Source of the DNA: Methylophilaceae bacterium
Lineage (GTDB): Bacteria > Pseudomonadota > Gammaproteobacteria > Burkholderiales > Methylophilaceae
Reading direction: 5' to 3'
Assembly: GCA_014190615.1 (NCBI GenBank)
Contig: BJGS01000001.1
Span: forward strand, 1 to 38,994
DNA length: 38,994 bases
The position numbers and the translations under genes are program-made. The notes below the pieces were generated by a model, which was given only the letters and a program-made list of their open reading frames with translations, was not told where the DNA came from and searched no databases. This document shows positions 27,609 through 37,064 of the stretch, one piece after another. Every line of letters starts with the position of its first letter. Position 1 is the first letter of the stretch.

Positions 27609-28859
27609 TTACCGATCAATCTCACCAAATACAATATCTTGTGTACCAATGATGGCAACTAAGTCAGAAATCATATGGCCACGTGTCATTTCGTCTAGCG
27701 CTGCTAAATGCGGAAAACCTGCGGCACGAATTTTTAAGCGATATGGTTTATTCGCACCATCTGAAACTAAATAAATACCAAACTCACCCTTAGGATGTTC
27801 GACTGCTGCATAAGCTTCGCCTGCTGGAATATGAAAGCCTTCTGTAAATAATTTAAAGTGATGGATCATGGCTTCCATGTCTTCTTTCATGGCAGCTCGA
27901 TTGGGAGGTGCTACTTTATGGTTATCACTAATCACAGGGCCTGGATTTTTTCTTAACCAGTCTATACATTGCTTAATAATGTGATTAGATTGTCTAAATT
28001 CTTCGATACGGACAAGATATCGATCGTAACAATCGCCATTAACGCCTACAGGAATATCAAAATCAAGTTTGTCATATACTTCGTAAGGTTGTTTTTTTCT
28101 TAAATCCCATGCAATACCAGATCCTCTTAGCATTGGGCCGGTCATACCAAGGGCAATTGCGCGATCAGGATCAACCACGCCAATACCAACAGTACGTTGT
28201 TTCCATATACGGTTATCTGTTAATAAAGTTTCATACTCATCTACATATGTTGGAAAGCGATTTGCAAAGTCTTCAATAAAATCTAAAAGCGAGCCACTAC
28301 GATTTTGATTTAAACCATCTAATTCTTTTTTGTTTTTCAACGAAGATTCGTATTGAGGCATGCGATCAGGGAGGTCACGATAAACGCCACCAGGTCGATA
28401 GTAAGCTGCGTGCATTCTCGCACCTGATGCTGCTTCATAACAATCGAAGAGATCTTCTCTTTCTCGGAATGCGTATAAAAATACCGTCATAGCTCCGACA
28501 TCAAGTGCATGTGCACCCAGCCATAATAAATGATTTAAGATACGCGTAATTTCATCAAACATGACACGAATATATTGTGCGCGAATTGGTACATCGATAT
28601 TAAGTAGTTTTTCAATAGCTAAAACATAAGCATGCTCATTTGCCATCATAGATACGTAATCTAAACGATCCATATAAGGAACGGTTTGCAAATAAGTTCT
28701 GTTTTCAGCTAACTTCTCTGTACCACGATGAAGCAGTCCAATATGAGGATCTGCGCGTTGTATAACTTCACCATCTAACTCTAATACTAATCGCAAAACA
28801 CCATGTGCTGCAGGGTGTTGCGGGCCAAAATTCATCGTATAGTTTCTAATCTCAGCCAT
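27609..28859 (-). CDS. nuoD: NADH-quinone oxidoreductase subunit D
   Basis: A 416-residue 49-kDa-type subunit, related to the large subunit of [NiFe] hydrogenases, lining the quinone site with NuoB. Signatures: [20 protein letters not shown] and [16 protein letters not shown] near the N-terminus, and [12 protein letters not shown] near the C-terminus; the hydrogenase nickel Cys residues are absent, as in all NuoD. The chosen ATG at 28859 follows GAAGG and overlaps the nuoC end by eight bases. A GTG at 28877 is less likely. Confidence 0.96.
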   Translation of the reverse strand: MAEIRNYTMNFGPQHPAAHGVLRLVLELDGEVIQRADPHIGLLHRGTEKLAENRTYLQTVPYMDRLDYVSMMANEHAYVLAIEKLLNIDVPIRAQYIRVMFDEITRILNHLLWLGAHALDVGAMTVFLYAFREREDLFDCYEAASGARMHAAYYRPGGVYRDLPDRMPQYESSLKNKKELDGLNQNRSGSLLDFIEDFANRFPTYVDEYETLLTDNRIWKQRTVGIGVVDPDRAIALGMTGPMLRGSGIAWDLRKKQPYEVYDKLDFDIPVGVNGDCYDRYLVRIEEFRQSNHIIKQCIDWLRKNPGPVISDNHKVAPPNRAAMKEDMEAMIHHFKLFTEGFHIPAGEAYAAVEHPKGEFGIYLVSDGANKPYRLKIRAAGFPHLAALDEMTRGHMISDLVAIIGTQDIVFGEIDR

Positions 28860-29445
28860 TGTGGAAACCTTCTTCACGAATGATGCGCGGGACGTTATTT
28901 CTTTCTTCGATTGAAACAGGTTGATAAATTACGCGTTTTTGTGCGTCGTCATAACGGACTTCAACTTTACCAATCATCGGAAAATCTTTTCGAAATGGAT
29001 ACCCTACAAAACCATAATCAGTGAGTATGCGTCTAAGATCAGGGTGGTCAGTAAACATGAAACCAAATAAATCAAATGCTTCCCTTTCATACCAATTAGC
29101 AACTGGCCATAAATCAATGACCGATGGAAATAAGGGAAAGTCTTCTTCCTTAGAAAAAGTTCTTACACGAATACGATGATTATGTTCGATAGATAAAAAA
29201 TGATAAACCACGGCAAAGCGAGGTTTCGTCCAAGTGCCCTCACCATAATCTTTATAGTCAACGCCGCAAAGATCAATCAATTGCTGAAATTTAAATGTCT
29301 TGTGCTCTTTTAAAGTTTTGAAAGTAGACAAGAGATTGTCGATCTTTACTTCGATTGTGAGTTCGTTATGCTCTATAGATGTATGGCTTAATTCTTTACC
29401 AAAAACTGATTTTATTTCTTTAAGTAGTGTTTCGACTGAACTCAT
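28852..29445 (-). CDS. nuoC: NADH-quinone oxidoreductase subunit C
   Basis: A 197-residue 30-kDa-type subunit of the peripheral arm, without cofactors. The family signature ERE[18 protein letters not shown] is clear ([18 protein letters not shown]), as is the GYPFRKDFP segment. It is separate from NuoD, as in most Alpha- and Betaproteobacteria. It starts three bases after nuoB. Confidence 0.97.
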   Translation of the reverse strand: MSSVETLLKEIKSVFGKELSHTSIEHNELTIEVKIDNLLSTFKTLKEHKTFKFQQLIDLCGVDYKDYGEGTWTKPRFAVVYHFLSIEHNHRIRVRTFSKEEDFPLFPSVIDLWPVANWYEREAFDLFGFMFTDHPDLRRILTDYGFVGYPFRKDFPMIGKVEVRYDDAQKRVIYQPVSIEERNNVPRIIREEGFHNG

Positions 29446-29448
29446 AAA

Positions 29449-29925
29449 TTAACGCGCAATCGTATTTGTACGTTTAATTTTATTTTGAAGCTGAATAATT
29501 CCAAACATGAGAGCTTCAGCTGTGGGTGGGCAACCCGGAACATAAACATCCACTGGAACAATACGATCGCAACCACGAACGACTGAATAAGAGTAATGAT
29601 AGTAACCGCCGCCATTTGCGCATGAGCCCATCGAAATGACCCAACGTGGCTCTGCCATTTGATCGTAAACTTTTCTTAATGCAGGCGCCATTTTATTCAC
29701 TAAGGTGCCTGCTACAATCATCACGTCTGACTGTCTTGGGCTTGGTCTAAATACAATACCAAATCGATCTAAGTCATATCGAGCTGCGCCAGCATGCATC
29801 ATTTCAACCGCGCAACAAGCTAACCCAAAGGTCATAGGCCATAAGGAGCCCGTGCGAGTGTAATTAATAAGGGTATCTAGATTTGTGGTAACAAACCCTT
29901 TTTCCATGACGCCTTCAATACTCAT
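29449..29925 (-). CDS. nuoB: NADH-quinone oxidoreductase subunit B
   Basis: The 158-residue subunit that binds cluster N2, the direct electron donor to quinone. The four Cys ligands are the paired Cys37-Cys38 ([10 protein letters not shown]), one in GSCANGGG and one in [13 protein letters not shown]. Length is typical. It starts three bases after nuoA. Confidence 0.97.
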   Translation of the reverse strand: MSIEGVMEKGFVTTNLDTLINYTRTGSLWPMTFGLACCAVEMMHAGAARYDLDRFGIVFRPSPRQSDVMIVAGTLVNKMAPALRKVYDQMAEPRWVISMGSCANGGGYYHYSYSVVRGCDRIVPVDVYVPGCPPTAEALMFGIIQLQNKIKRTNTIAR

Positions 29926-29928
29926 ATA

Positions 29929-30285
29929 TTATTCCCAGTCAAGGGCGCCTTTCATCCATTCATAAATAAATCCAACCACCAAAATAGCCAGGAAAATCAT
30001 CATGGCAATAAATCCAAACATACCAATTTTTTGAATCACAACTGCCCAAGGGAAAAGAAATGTGATTTCAAGATCGAATAGAATAAAGAGAATAGCGACA
30101 AGATAATATCGGACATCGAATTTCATACGCGCATCTTCGAATGCTTCAAAACCACATTCGTATGGAGAATTTTTTTCGCTATCAGGTTTATTAGGGGAGA
30201 GAATGCTGCCGATTAGTAGTGGCCCTGCACCAACCGCAAGTCCTACACATATGAACAATAAAATTGGAAAATAATTTTCCAGCAC
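29929..30285 (-). CDS. nuoA: NADH-quinone oxidoreductase subunit A
   Basis: A 118-residue membrane subunit with three helices. The conserved loop [23 protein letters not shown] is recognisable by YECG and the [12 protein letters not shown] stretch. It is the first gene of the fourteen-gene nuo operon. tRNA-Leu(GAG) lies 38 bases upstream on the same strand, so the operon may be transcribed from further up. Confidence 0.97.
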   Translation of the reverse strand: MLENYFPILLFICVGLAVGAGPLLIGSILSPNKPDSEKNSPYECGFEAFEDARMKFDVRYYLVAILFILFDLEITFLFPWAVVIQKIGMFGFIAMMIFLAILVVGFIYEWMKGALDWE

Positions 30286-30323
30286 ACCGATTCCTTAAAA
30301 AAATATTGCCTGATTTTCTTATT

Positions 30324-30408
30324 TGGTGCCGTCGGAGAGACTCGAACTCTCACGACTTTCGTCACTACCCCCTCAAGATAGCGTGTCTACCAATTCCACC
30401 ACGACGGC
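30324..30408 (-). tRNA. tRNA-Leu(GAG)
   Basis: An 85-base class II tRNA with a long variable arm and encoded CCA. The anticodon arm CTATC-TTGAGGG-GGTAG gives GAG, reading CUC and CUU. The acceptor GCCGTCG pairs with CGACGGC. It lies between secG and nuoA, the usual arrangement in Betaproteobacteria. Confidence 0.97.
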
Positions 30409-30427
30409 TTTATAGATTTAACAGTCT

Positions 30428-30781
30428 CTATTTTGGGATATTTTGAGCGCCATTTGATGAATTCGACTGAGCTTCACCGCTTTTAGTTTCAGGAGATTTT
30501 TGCACTTCTGATGATGTCTCAGTTGCTTTCACCACACTTCCGCTACCTGATTTTTGACCTGCGATAAATGCTAGGGAAATGCTGGTCAGAAAAAAGACTA
30601 AAACAAATATTGCTGTTGTTCTGCTTAAAAAATTAGATGAGCCGCTTACGCCAAATAAGCTTCCTGACGAACCGCTTCCAAAAGCAGCGCCCATATCAGC
30701 ACCTTTGCCATGTTGCATCAGCACCAAGCCAATGAGAGCCAAGCATGCAATCACATGAATAATCGTTACTAAATTTTCCAT
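30428..30781 (-). CDS. secG: Protein translocase subunit SecG
   Basis: A 117-residue small subunit of the SecYEG channel, with two membrane helices (about residues 3-21 and 53-75) and the conserved loop LVLMQHGKGADMGAAFG between them, then SGSLFGVSGSSNFLSRTTA. The Ser/Gly/Lys-rich tail after residue 80 is variable in this family. It lies 18 bases after tpiA, and tRNA-Leu(GAG) follows 19 bases after its stop. Confidence 0.95.
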   Translation of the reverse strand: MENLVTIIHVIACLALIGLVLMQHGKGADMGAAFGSGSSGSLFGVSGSSNFLSRTTAIFVLVFFLTSISLAFIAGQKSGSGSVVKATETSSEVQKSPETKSGEAQSNSSNGAQNIPK

Positions 30782-30799
30782 AATCCTATTTTCTTTGAT

Positions 30800-31552
30800 T
30801 TATATTTCGGCCGAATGACATATAGACTGGAAATCACTGGCATTTAAAGAAGCTCGCCCTACGAGTCCGCCGTCTACGTCTGGCATAGAGAATAATTGTA
30901 ACGCATTTTGAGGGTTTACGCTCCCTCCATAGATGATTTTGAGGCTCTTTCCAACCTTAGCATTTGGGGATAATTTCTCGCGAATAAACTGGTGCATCGT
31001 CTGAGCTTGTTCTGGGGAAGCTGCCATATCACTGCCTATCGCCCATACAGGCTCATAGGCAATGATAGTTTCATCAAAGATATCTTCACCATACATTTCA
31101 ACTATGGTATCCAGCTGCTTGGAAACTACTTTTTCCATAATGCCGGCTTCTCTCTCAATTAAGCTTTCACCTACACACAAAATGGGTGTCATATCTGCTT
31201 GTTTAACCATCATAAGTTTAGTGGCAATATTTTCATCAGACTCACAATAAGCTGTGCTTCGCTCGGAATGACCAATAATCACGTAGCTTGCTCCAAATTC
31301 TTTCAGCATGGATACGCTCACTTCGCCCGTAAAAGCCCCTGATTCGAATTTAGCAACATTCTGCGCACCCCAACGAATAGAAGAGTTTTTTAAATAAGAT
31401 TGCGTCTGAAATAAATAAGGATATGGCGCACATATAACGATATCTGTGGAGATCTTTTGAGGTATCTTTTCTACCAAGGCTTTAAGAAGTGCTTCATTAG
31501 AAGCCAAAGAACCATTCATTTTCCAATTACCTACAACAATTTTACGTCTCAT
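30800..31552 (-). CDS. tpiA: Triosephosphate isomerase
   Basis: A 250-residue TIM-barrel enzyme that interconverts dihydroxyacetone phosphate and glyceraldehyde 3-phosphate. Substrate Lys11 (GNWKMNG), electrophile His95 (IIGHSERS) and catalytic base Glu167 (AYEPVWAIG) are all present, with the phosphate-binding IIYGGSVNP and DGGLVGRASL. I choose the ATG at 31552, which gives the standard MRRKIVVGNWKMNG start. A longer frame to 31606 adds an unconserved 18-residue extension. It is probably co-transcribed with secG. Confidence 0.96.
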   Translation of the reverse strand: MRRKIVVGNWKMNGSLASNEALLKALVEKIPQKISTDIVICAPYPYLFQTQSYLKNSSIRWGAQNVAKFESGAFTGEVSVSMLKEFGASYVIIGHSERSTAYCESDENIATKLMMVKQADMTPILCVGESLIEREAGIMEKVVSKQLDTIVEMYGEDIFDETIIAYEPVWAIGSDMAASPEQAQTMHQFIREKLSPNAKVGKSLKIIYGGSVNPQNALQLFSMPDVDGGLVGRASLNASDFQSICHSAEI

Positions 31553-31624
31553 GACACTCTCTTCATTAGTTTGTTGAATTTTACTTTGTTGAGACAAGAT
31601 GGGCAATTACGCTATGACCCTCTT

Positions 31625-33307
31625 TTAAGATAGCATCCTTAACTGAATCTGGATTTTTTTATTACCATTAAACTCATTAGAATCAACCTGATAGATAGCT
31701 TTTATCTTGCGAGGAAGATGCTCGCTATGATTAAAATAGATAGCTTCAAATACCTTGTTTTGTAATAGAAGATTTAACTTTAAGTGTTTATCTGCAAGGA
31801 TTTTTTGTTGTACAACTTCAAATTCACCTTCAAAAATAGGAAGTGGAAAACCTTGTCCCCATACTTGCGAATTAATATGCTCAATATCCTCATACGTCAC
31901 TTCTGAAAAATTAAATGCTTCATCAACTTCAATAGTCAACTCAAGATCATCTGAAGTAATTAATCCCTGAACAGTTTCCTCAAATAAAGTAACAAAACGA
32001 TCAAAATCTTTTTCTCTAATCGTCAGTCCAGCTGCCATTGCATGGCCGCCAAATGTAATAAGAATACTGGAGTCTTTTTTTGAAATAAGATCAAGTGCAT
32101 CCCTTAAATGAAGTGATTGAATTGATCTGCCTGATCCCTTAAGAATACCTTCATCAGATTTTGCAAAAACAATGGCGGGTCGATGGTATTTATCTTTTAT
32201 ACGAGATGCAATAATACCAATCACACCCTGATGCCAAGTAGGATCATAAAGCGCAATACTAAATTGCGCATCACAATTGACATCATGTAACTGAATGGAA
32301 GCTCCATCTTTCATTTCAGATTCAATTGATCTTCTTTTAAGATTTAAAGCTTCAAGTGATGATGCAATAAAACGTGCATCCTCATAATTTTCTGATAAAA
32401 GACATTGAATGCCTAATGTCATGTCTTCAAGTCTACCTGCTGCATTAAGTCTTGGCGCAATACTAAAAGCTAAATCAGATGTATGAAACTGTGATGGATT
32501 TTTTTTAGTTAATGCCATCAATGCACGAATACCAGGATTAGCTTGGCCCGATCTAATTTTACGAATACCATATTCAACTAAAGTGCGATTATTACGATCT
32601 AAAGGTACTAAATCTGCAACCGTGCCTAAAGCAACAAGATCGATCAATTGCATGAGATTTGGCTCTGGTTGATCTTTAAAATATTCTCGCTTTCTAAGTT
32701 CCGCTCTTAACGCTAACATCACATAAAAAATTACGCCTACGCCACATAGATATTTACTTGGAAAATCACACCCATATTGATTTGGATTCACAATGCATTT
32801 AGCGCGAGGCAATTCGTCCCCAGGAAGATGGTGATCAGTCACTAAGACATCAATGCCATAAAGATTTGCTCTATCCACACCTTCAACGCTCGCAATGCCG
32901 TTATCCACAGTAATAATAATTTTAGGATTTTTTTCTTTTGCTAAATCAACAATTTCAGGCGTTAATCCATAACCAAATTCAAATCGATTAGGCACTAAAT
33001 AATCTACATCAGCACCCATCATTTTAAGTGCCCTTACCCCTACAGCCGTTGAAGTTGCCCCATCAGTATCATAATCACCAATAATTAAAATTCTATGTTT
33101 TTGCATAATGGCGTCAGCTAAGATTGATGCCATGAGATGATTGTTTGTCAACGCTTCTGGTGGAATAATTTTTTCAATAGAAAGTGTTGCGTCATCAATG
33201 TGCTTAATGCCTCGCGCTGAATAGAACTTTGCTAAGTGAGGATTAAGTCCTGAACTTATTAATGTATCTAGAGCTTTATAGTCAACTTTTTTTGATTTAA
33301 TGAACAT
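31625..33307 (-). CDS. recJ: Single-stranded-DNA-specific exonuclease RecJ
   Basis: A 560-residue 5'-3' single-strand exonuclease of recombination and mismatch repair. The DHH phosphoesterase core carries GDYDTDGATS (about residues 77-86), VTVDNGIAS and VTDHHLPG, whose Asp and His residues bind the catalytic metals. The DHHA1 domain shows FGGHAMAAGL. A C-terminal OB-like domain follows. Length is normal. It overlaps the RpfE-like gene by 11 bases. Confidence 0.96.
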   Translation of the reverse strand: MFIKSKKVDYKALDTLISSGLNPHLAKFYSARGIKHIDDATLSIEKIIPPEALTNNHLMASILADAIMQKHRILIIGDYDTDGATSTAVGVRALKMMGADVDYLVPNRFEFGYGLTPEIVDLAKEKNPKIIITVDNGIASVEGVDRANLYGIDVLVTDHHLPGDELPRAKCIVNPNQYGCDFPSKYLCGVGVIFYVMLALRAELRKREYFKDQPEPNLMQLIDLVALGTVADLVPLDRNNRTLVEYGIRKIRSGQANPGIRALMALTKKNPSQFHTSDLAFSIAPRLNAAGRLEDMTLGIQCLLSENYEDARFIASSLEALNLKRRSIESEMKDGASIQLHDVNCDAQFSIALYDPTWHQGVIGIIASRIKDKYHRPAIVFAKSDEGILKGSGRSIQSLHLRDALDLISKKDSSILITFGGHAMAAGLTIREKDFDRFVTLFEETVQGLITSDDLELTIEVDEAFNFSEVTYEDIEHINSQVWGQGFPLPIFEGEFEVVQQKILADKHLKLNLLLQNKVFEAIYFNHSEHLPRKIKAIYQVDSNEFNGNKKIQIQLRMLS

Positions 33308-34220
33308 TGAAATATTTTTTTACTGTATTAGTTTTTTTCCATAATTTAAGTATCTGCATAAATTGATTATCAATATGCAGTAAATGATCTTGATAACTTA
33401 CATAGATGTCCAGTGTCTTTATTTTTCTTTTTTTAAAGTTATTCCATATAAGCCCTAAAATCCGATCAATATCTTCGTCATTTTCAAGTGCAATTAACGT
33501 GTCTTGATTAAAGCTTGCTTGATCTAAGATATCTAATGGTTGAAGAGAAATTTGTGCGTCAATTGATATCAATTTCTTTAAGAATGCAGCATTAGAAAAT
33601 ATGGCCGCATAGCGATTAAGAATGCCCTTAGGCAATGATCCACCTCCTGAAAACCAAATACTATTAGCTGAAAGTGCTCCTCTTTTTGAGCGTTCATGAT
33701 TAATAGGATGGTCAAAAAGAAACATTTGAATTTCGTTCATAAAAGCATGCCATGACATCGCTTCCTCACCTTGCGGCATAAATAAATCGATAGATTGAGG
33801 TTTTATATGCGCAAACGATGTTGTTTTAATTTTTGGTCTTATTGTGAGTTCGAGAAATAAACGTCCCTCATGATTTAATGTAAATTTCTGAATATCACTC
33901 TGAAATATTTTATTAAGTGAGTCGCATAAATCTTTAATTTCATTTTGTGTAAAATCATCCGTAAATCTTTTTTCTAAAAAGAATGTATCTCTTTGAAGGC
34001 TCAAATAAACAGGGTCTGCATATAGGTAATAAGAGGCTTGGTTTTCTTGATAATCAATTGAAGCTAGTGGGTAATCTGGGCTTGGTTTTATGTCAAATAG
34101 CTGACATATTAATTCTTCATACGAAAGCTTTGTAGATTGAGCATGTCCGATCGTTAAAAATCGATCGAGTAATGGATGATTAAACTCAAGAGCAAACTTA
34201 CAAAGAAGTGTGGTATTCAA
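33297..34220 (-). CDS. RpfE-like protein of unknown function
   Basis: A 307-residue soluble protein. Residues 186-196 (NSIWFSGGGSL) resemble the NSLWFWGGG-type motif that I recall from RpfE-type proteins annotated as regulatory or phosphoglycerate-mutase-like; these commonly sit beside recJ, as in the Xanthomonas rpf region. The segment MSWHAFMNEIQMFLFDHPIN precedes it. No catalytic residues are assignable and the biochemical role is unknown. The start codon is TTG at 34220 with a poor ribosome site, 22 bases after tRNA-Leu(TAA), so the exact N-terminus is uncertain. The end overlaps recJ. Confidence 0.7.
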   Translation of the reverse strand: MNTTLLCKFALEFNHPLLDRFLTIGHAQSTKLSYEELICQLFDIKPSPDYPLASIDYQENQASYYLYADPVYLSLQRDTFFLEKRFTDDFTQNEIKDLCDSLNKIFQSDIQKFTLNHEGRLFLELTIRPKIKTTSFAHIKPQSIDLFMPQGEEAMSWHAFMNEIQMFLFDHPINHERSKRGALSANSIWFSGGGSLPKGILNRYAAIFSNAAFLKKLISIDAQISLQPLDILDQASFNQDTLIALENDEDIDRILGLIWNNFKKRKIKTLDIYVSYQDHLLHIDNQFMQILKLWKKTNTVKKYFNVH

Positions 34221-34242
34221 ACTACAAAGAAATAATAAAATG

Positions 34243-34329
34243 TGGTGCCCGGGGCCGGAATCGAACCGGCACGACCTTGCGATCGAGAGATTTTAAGTCT
34301 CTTGTGTCTACCAATTTCACCACCCGGGC
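34243..34329 (-). tRNA. tRNA-Leu(TAA)
   Basis: An 87-base class II tRNA with a long variable arm and encoded CCA. The anticodon arm AGAGA-CTTAAAA-TCTCT gives TAA, reading UUA and UUG. The acceptor GCCCGGG pairs with CCCGGGC. It is followed on the same strand by the RpfE-like gene. Confidence 0.97.
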
Positions 34330-34397
34330 CTTTTGAAATAAAACTAAGACCGAATTTTATCACTAATTATTCTTTAATATCCCTAAGCACTAATAAG

Positions 34398-34471
34398 TGG
34401 AGGCGCGAGCCAGAATCGAACTGGCGTCTACGGCTTTGCAGGCCGCTGCATAACCATTTTGCTATCGCGCC
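34398..34471 (-). tRNA. tRNA-Cys(GCA)
   Basis: A 74-base tRNA with encoded CCA. The anticodon arm GCGGC-CTGCAAA-GCCGT gives GCA. The acceptor GGCGCGA pairs with TCGCGCC, with discriminator T. It lies between a terminator and tRNA-Leu(TAA). Confidence 0.97.
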
Positions 34472-34486
34472 ACATGAATGTCTCCA

Positions 34487-34516
34487 AAATTAAAAAGGGG
34501 AAGACAATGCTTCCCC
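34487..34516 (-). terminator. Intrinsic terminator after tRNA-Gly
   Basis: A perfect 7-bp hairpin, GGGGAAG-loop of six-CTTCCCC (34497-34503 paired with 34510-34516), is followed on the minus strand by TTTTTAATTTT. It ends the pgsA/tRNA-Gly transcript and separates it from tRNA-Cys. Confidence 0.85.
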
Positions 34517-34526
34517 GATTATTATT

Positions 34527-34602
34527 TGGAGCGGGAAACGAGTCTCGAACTCGCGACCTCAACCTTGGCAAGGTTGCGCTCTACCAACTGAGCTATTCCC
34601 GC
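34527..34602 (-). tRNA. tRNA-Gly(GCC)
   Basis: A 76-base tRNA with encoded CCA. The anticodon arm CAACC-TTGCCAA-GGTTG gives GCC. The acceptor GCGGGAA pairs with TTCCCGC. It lies 69 bases downstream of pgsA on the same strand and is followed by a terminator. Confidence 0.97.
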
Positions 34603-34671
34603 GTAAAGAACCCAGTATTTTAGCGTTTTTTGAGCTACTGTCAATTTAAAGTCTTGTCTCATCCTTAAGGA

Positions 34672-35250
34672 TTACCTTATTTTTACGCTCTTTCTTAGGG
34701 TAGGCCAAGCCACACGGATGTAATAAGCCATCGAAATTACAGTCAAAAATGCGGCAATGTTGATCAATACATTCCCTATCCACTTTACATTGATAAACCA
34801 TAAATCGTCATGGTAAAGAAGAAATAAAATAGCGATCATTTGGATTACTGTCTTTAGTTTTCCAATGAACATAACAGCCATACCTCCAGGTCTCCCAATT
34901 GTTGCCATCCATTCTCGGAGAGAGCTAATAGAAAGCTCACGGCCAATGATGATTAGGGAAATAATTGCGTTTACTCGGTCAAGCTCTAATAAAACAAGAA
35001 GTGCTGCAATCACCATCAATTTATCTGCTACAGGATCGAAAAACGCACCAAATTTAGAGGCTTGGTTTAAATATCGCGCAAAAAATCCATCTAACCAATC
35101 TGTAATAGCTGCAAATAAAAAAATACCAGCCCCAATCCAATTCATCAAAGATTGATTAATTAAAGTATGTGGAAAGTAATAAATACCTACAAAACAAGGT
35201 ATCAAAACAACCCTGAAGAAAGTGAGCGCATTAGGAACATTAATTTTCAT
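34672..35250 (-). CDS. pgsA: CDP-diacylglycerol-glycerol-3-phosphate 3-phosphatidyltransferase
   Basis: A 192-residue inner-membrane enzyme that makes phosphatidylglycerol phosphate, the committed step to phosphatidylglycerol and cardiolipin. The CDP-alcohol phosphotransferase signature DG-x2-AR-x8-G-x3-D-x3-D is complete (Asp54, Gly55, Ala58, Arg59, Gly68, Asp72, Asp76). About four to six membrane helices surround it. It lies 13 bases after uvrC, an order also known in other proteobacteria, and tRNA-Gly follows. Confidence 0.95.
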   Translation of the reverse strand: MKINVPNALTFFRVVLIPCFVGIYYFPHTLINQSLMNWIGAGIFLFAAITDWLDGFFARYLNQASKFGAFFDPVADKLMVIAALLVLLELDRVNAIISLIIIGRELSISSLREWMATIGRPGGMAVMFIGKLKTVIQMIAILFLLYHDDLWFINVKWIGNVLINIAAFLTVISMAYYIRVAWPTLRKSVKIR

Positions 35251-35263
35251 AGGCTTTTATTTC

Positions 35264-37060
35264 TTAATGAAAGTAATCATAAATTTTTTCAGCTAATTTT
35301 TTATCAATGCCATCAACCATAATAATTTCTTCAATACTAGCATTTTTAATACGCTCTATACCGCCAAAATAGACGAGCAAATTCTTCCTCTTTTGTGAGC
35401 CAATCCCTTCAATATCTTCCAAAGAGGAAGTAATCCTTTTTTTAGCGCGCTTGGCTCTGTGGCCTGAAATTGCAAAACGATGGGCCTCATCTCTAATTTG
35501 CTGAATGAGATGAAATCCAACATTATCTTTTTTAACAATAATAGGCTCATTTTTTCCTTCTAAAAAAAGCTGTTCCAATCCCGGCTTTCTTCCCTCACCT
35601 TTTGCAATACCAACAAGCAATATGTCGCTTAAACCTAATTCTTGAATTACCTCAATAGCAATATTGAGTTGTCCTTTGCCGCCGTCAATAAAAATCAGAT
35701 CGGGTTTAATTCCTTCGCCAGTTGCAATCTTTTTATATCGTCGATTTAGCACTTCTCGCATAGCCCCATAATCGTCTCCGGGAGTAATGCCTTCGATATT
35801 AAAACGTCTATATTCTTTATTCTGAAGATTGCCCTTATCAAACACCACGCACGATGCCACTGTGCCTTCTCCCATCGTATGGCTAATATCAAAACATTCA
35901 ATTCTTGAAAATGAATCTGATAAATTAAAAATGGCTTTCAATGCTTCAACACGATTTTCTTGGCTCTCTGTTTGCATTAATTTTTGCTTTAAAGCAATCA
36001 GCGCATTTTTTTGTGCCATGGTGAGCCAAACGCGTTTATCGCCAATAGCCTTATTAATTACTTTAACTTCGATGTCATAATTTAATTTAAAAAATTCAGA
36101 TAGAAGTGATTGATTGACATGTTCTTGCGTCACAATTAATTTAGGTATCGTCTGATTTGTATAGTATTGCGCAATAAATGTTTCAATCACATCTTGAGTT
36201 TCAATATCCGCAGCGTTTTTAGGAAAAAAACTTTTATCTCCTAAATGCCTCCCTGCTCGAATCATCACTAAGTTTAAGCAATATTCACCAGCTTCTTCAA
36301 CGCACGCAATAATATCAGCATCACTCGCACTAAAATCGCTAACAAATTGTTTTGTTCTTACCTGTCTTAAGCTTTGAATACGATCTCGATATAAAGCAGC
36401 ATGCTCATATGCATGTGAGATTGCAGCATCATTCATTTGGTTTGTAAGCTGGCTAATAACTTCGCTATCTTTACCTTCTAAAAATAGCGATGCATGTTTA
36501 ATATCATTTTTATACTCATCCTCTTGAATAAGATCAACACAAGGGGCTGTGCATCTATGAATCTGATATTGAAGACAAGGTCGTGATCTATTTTTAAATA
36601 CTGAATTTTCGCATGTTCTTAATTTAAAAACTTTTTGCAAAAGCTGAATACTCTCTCTTACAGCATTTGTATTTGGAAAGGGTCCAAAATATTGATTTCC
36701 TTTTTTCTGAGCCCCACGATGAAAAGCTAAGCGCGGATATTTTTCGCCAGTTAATACAATATAGGGATACGATTTGTCATCTCTAAAAATAACGTTATAA
36801 CGGGGCATGTGAGACTTGATCATATTGTTTTCTAAGATCAAAGCCTCGGCTTCGGAGTGCGTGACGGTAATTTCAATATGGTCAATGTGGCCGACCATCA
36901 TTTTTGTTCTTGGACTTACAATAGTTTTAACAAAATAAGATGAAACTCTTTTTTTTAAATCCTTCGCTTTGCCTACATAAATAACTTCCCCTGCCTGGTT
37001 AATCATCCGATAAACACCAGGCAAATTAGGAAGCGTTTTTAAAAAGGGTTTTATATCCAT
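35264..37060 (-). CDS. uvrC: UvrABC system protein C (excinuclease subunit)
   Basis: A 598-residue nuclease that makes both incisions in nucleotide excision repair. Domains: N-terminal GIY-YIG nuclease for the 3' cut (about residues 14-95, GVYRMINQ...VIYVGKAKDLKKR), a Cys-rich segment (CLQYQIHRCTAPC), the UVR domain that binds UvrB, an RNase H-like nuclease for the 5' cut (DISHTMGEG, FIDGGKGQLNIA) and C-terminal helix-hairpin-helix DNA-binding motifs (IEGIGSQKRKNLL, VDGIDKKLAEKI). It starts four bases after the tautomerase-like gene. Confidence 0.97.
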   Translation of the reverse strand: MDIKPFLKTLPNLPGVYRMINQAGEVIYVGKAKDLKKRVSSYFVKTIVSPRTKMMVGHIDHIEITVTHSEAEALILENNMIKSHMPRYNVIFRDDKSYPYIVLTGEKYPRLAFHRGAQKKGNQYFGPFPNTNAVRESIQLLQKVFKLRTCENSVFKNRSRPCLQYQIHRCTAPCVDLIQEDEYKNDIKHASLFLEGKDSEVISQLTNQMNDAAISHAYEHAALYRDRIQSLRQVRTKQFVSDFSASDADIIACVEEAGEYCLNLVMIRAGRHLGDKSFFPKNAADIETQDVIETFIAQYYTNQTIPKLIVTQEHVNQSLLSEFFKLNYDIEVKVINKAIGDKRVWLTMAQKNALIALKQKLMQTESQENRVEALKAIFNLSDSFSRIECFDISHTMGEGTVASCVVFDKGNLQNKEYRRFNIEGITPGDDYGAMREVLNRRYKKIATGEGIKPDLIFIDGGKGQLNIAIEVIQELGLSDILLVGIAKGEGRKPGLEQLFLEGKNEPIIVKKDNVGFHLIQQIRDEAHRFAISGHRAKRAKKRITSSLEDIEGIGSQKRKNLLVYFGGIERIKNASIEEIIMVDGIDKKLAEKIYDYFH

Positions 37061-37064
37061 TGAC

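Noticed and set aside
27605-27658. N-terminal extension of nuoE into the nuoD end
   Set aside because: The extra residues derive from out-of-frame nuoD sequence, and the internal ATG at 27604 gives a normal NuoE N-terminus.
31553-31606. Eighteen-residue N-terminal extension of tpiA
   Set aside because: Triosephosphate isomerase normally starts just before the KIVVGNWKMNG strand, and the ATG at 31552 fits that.
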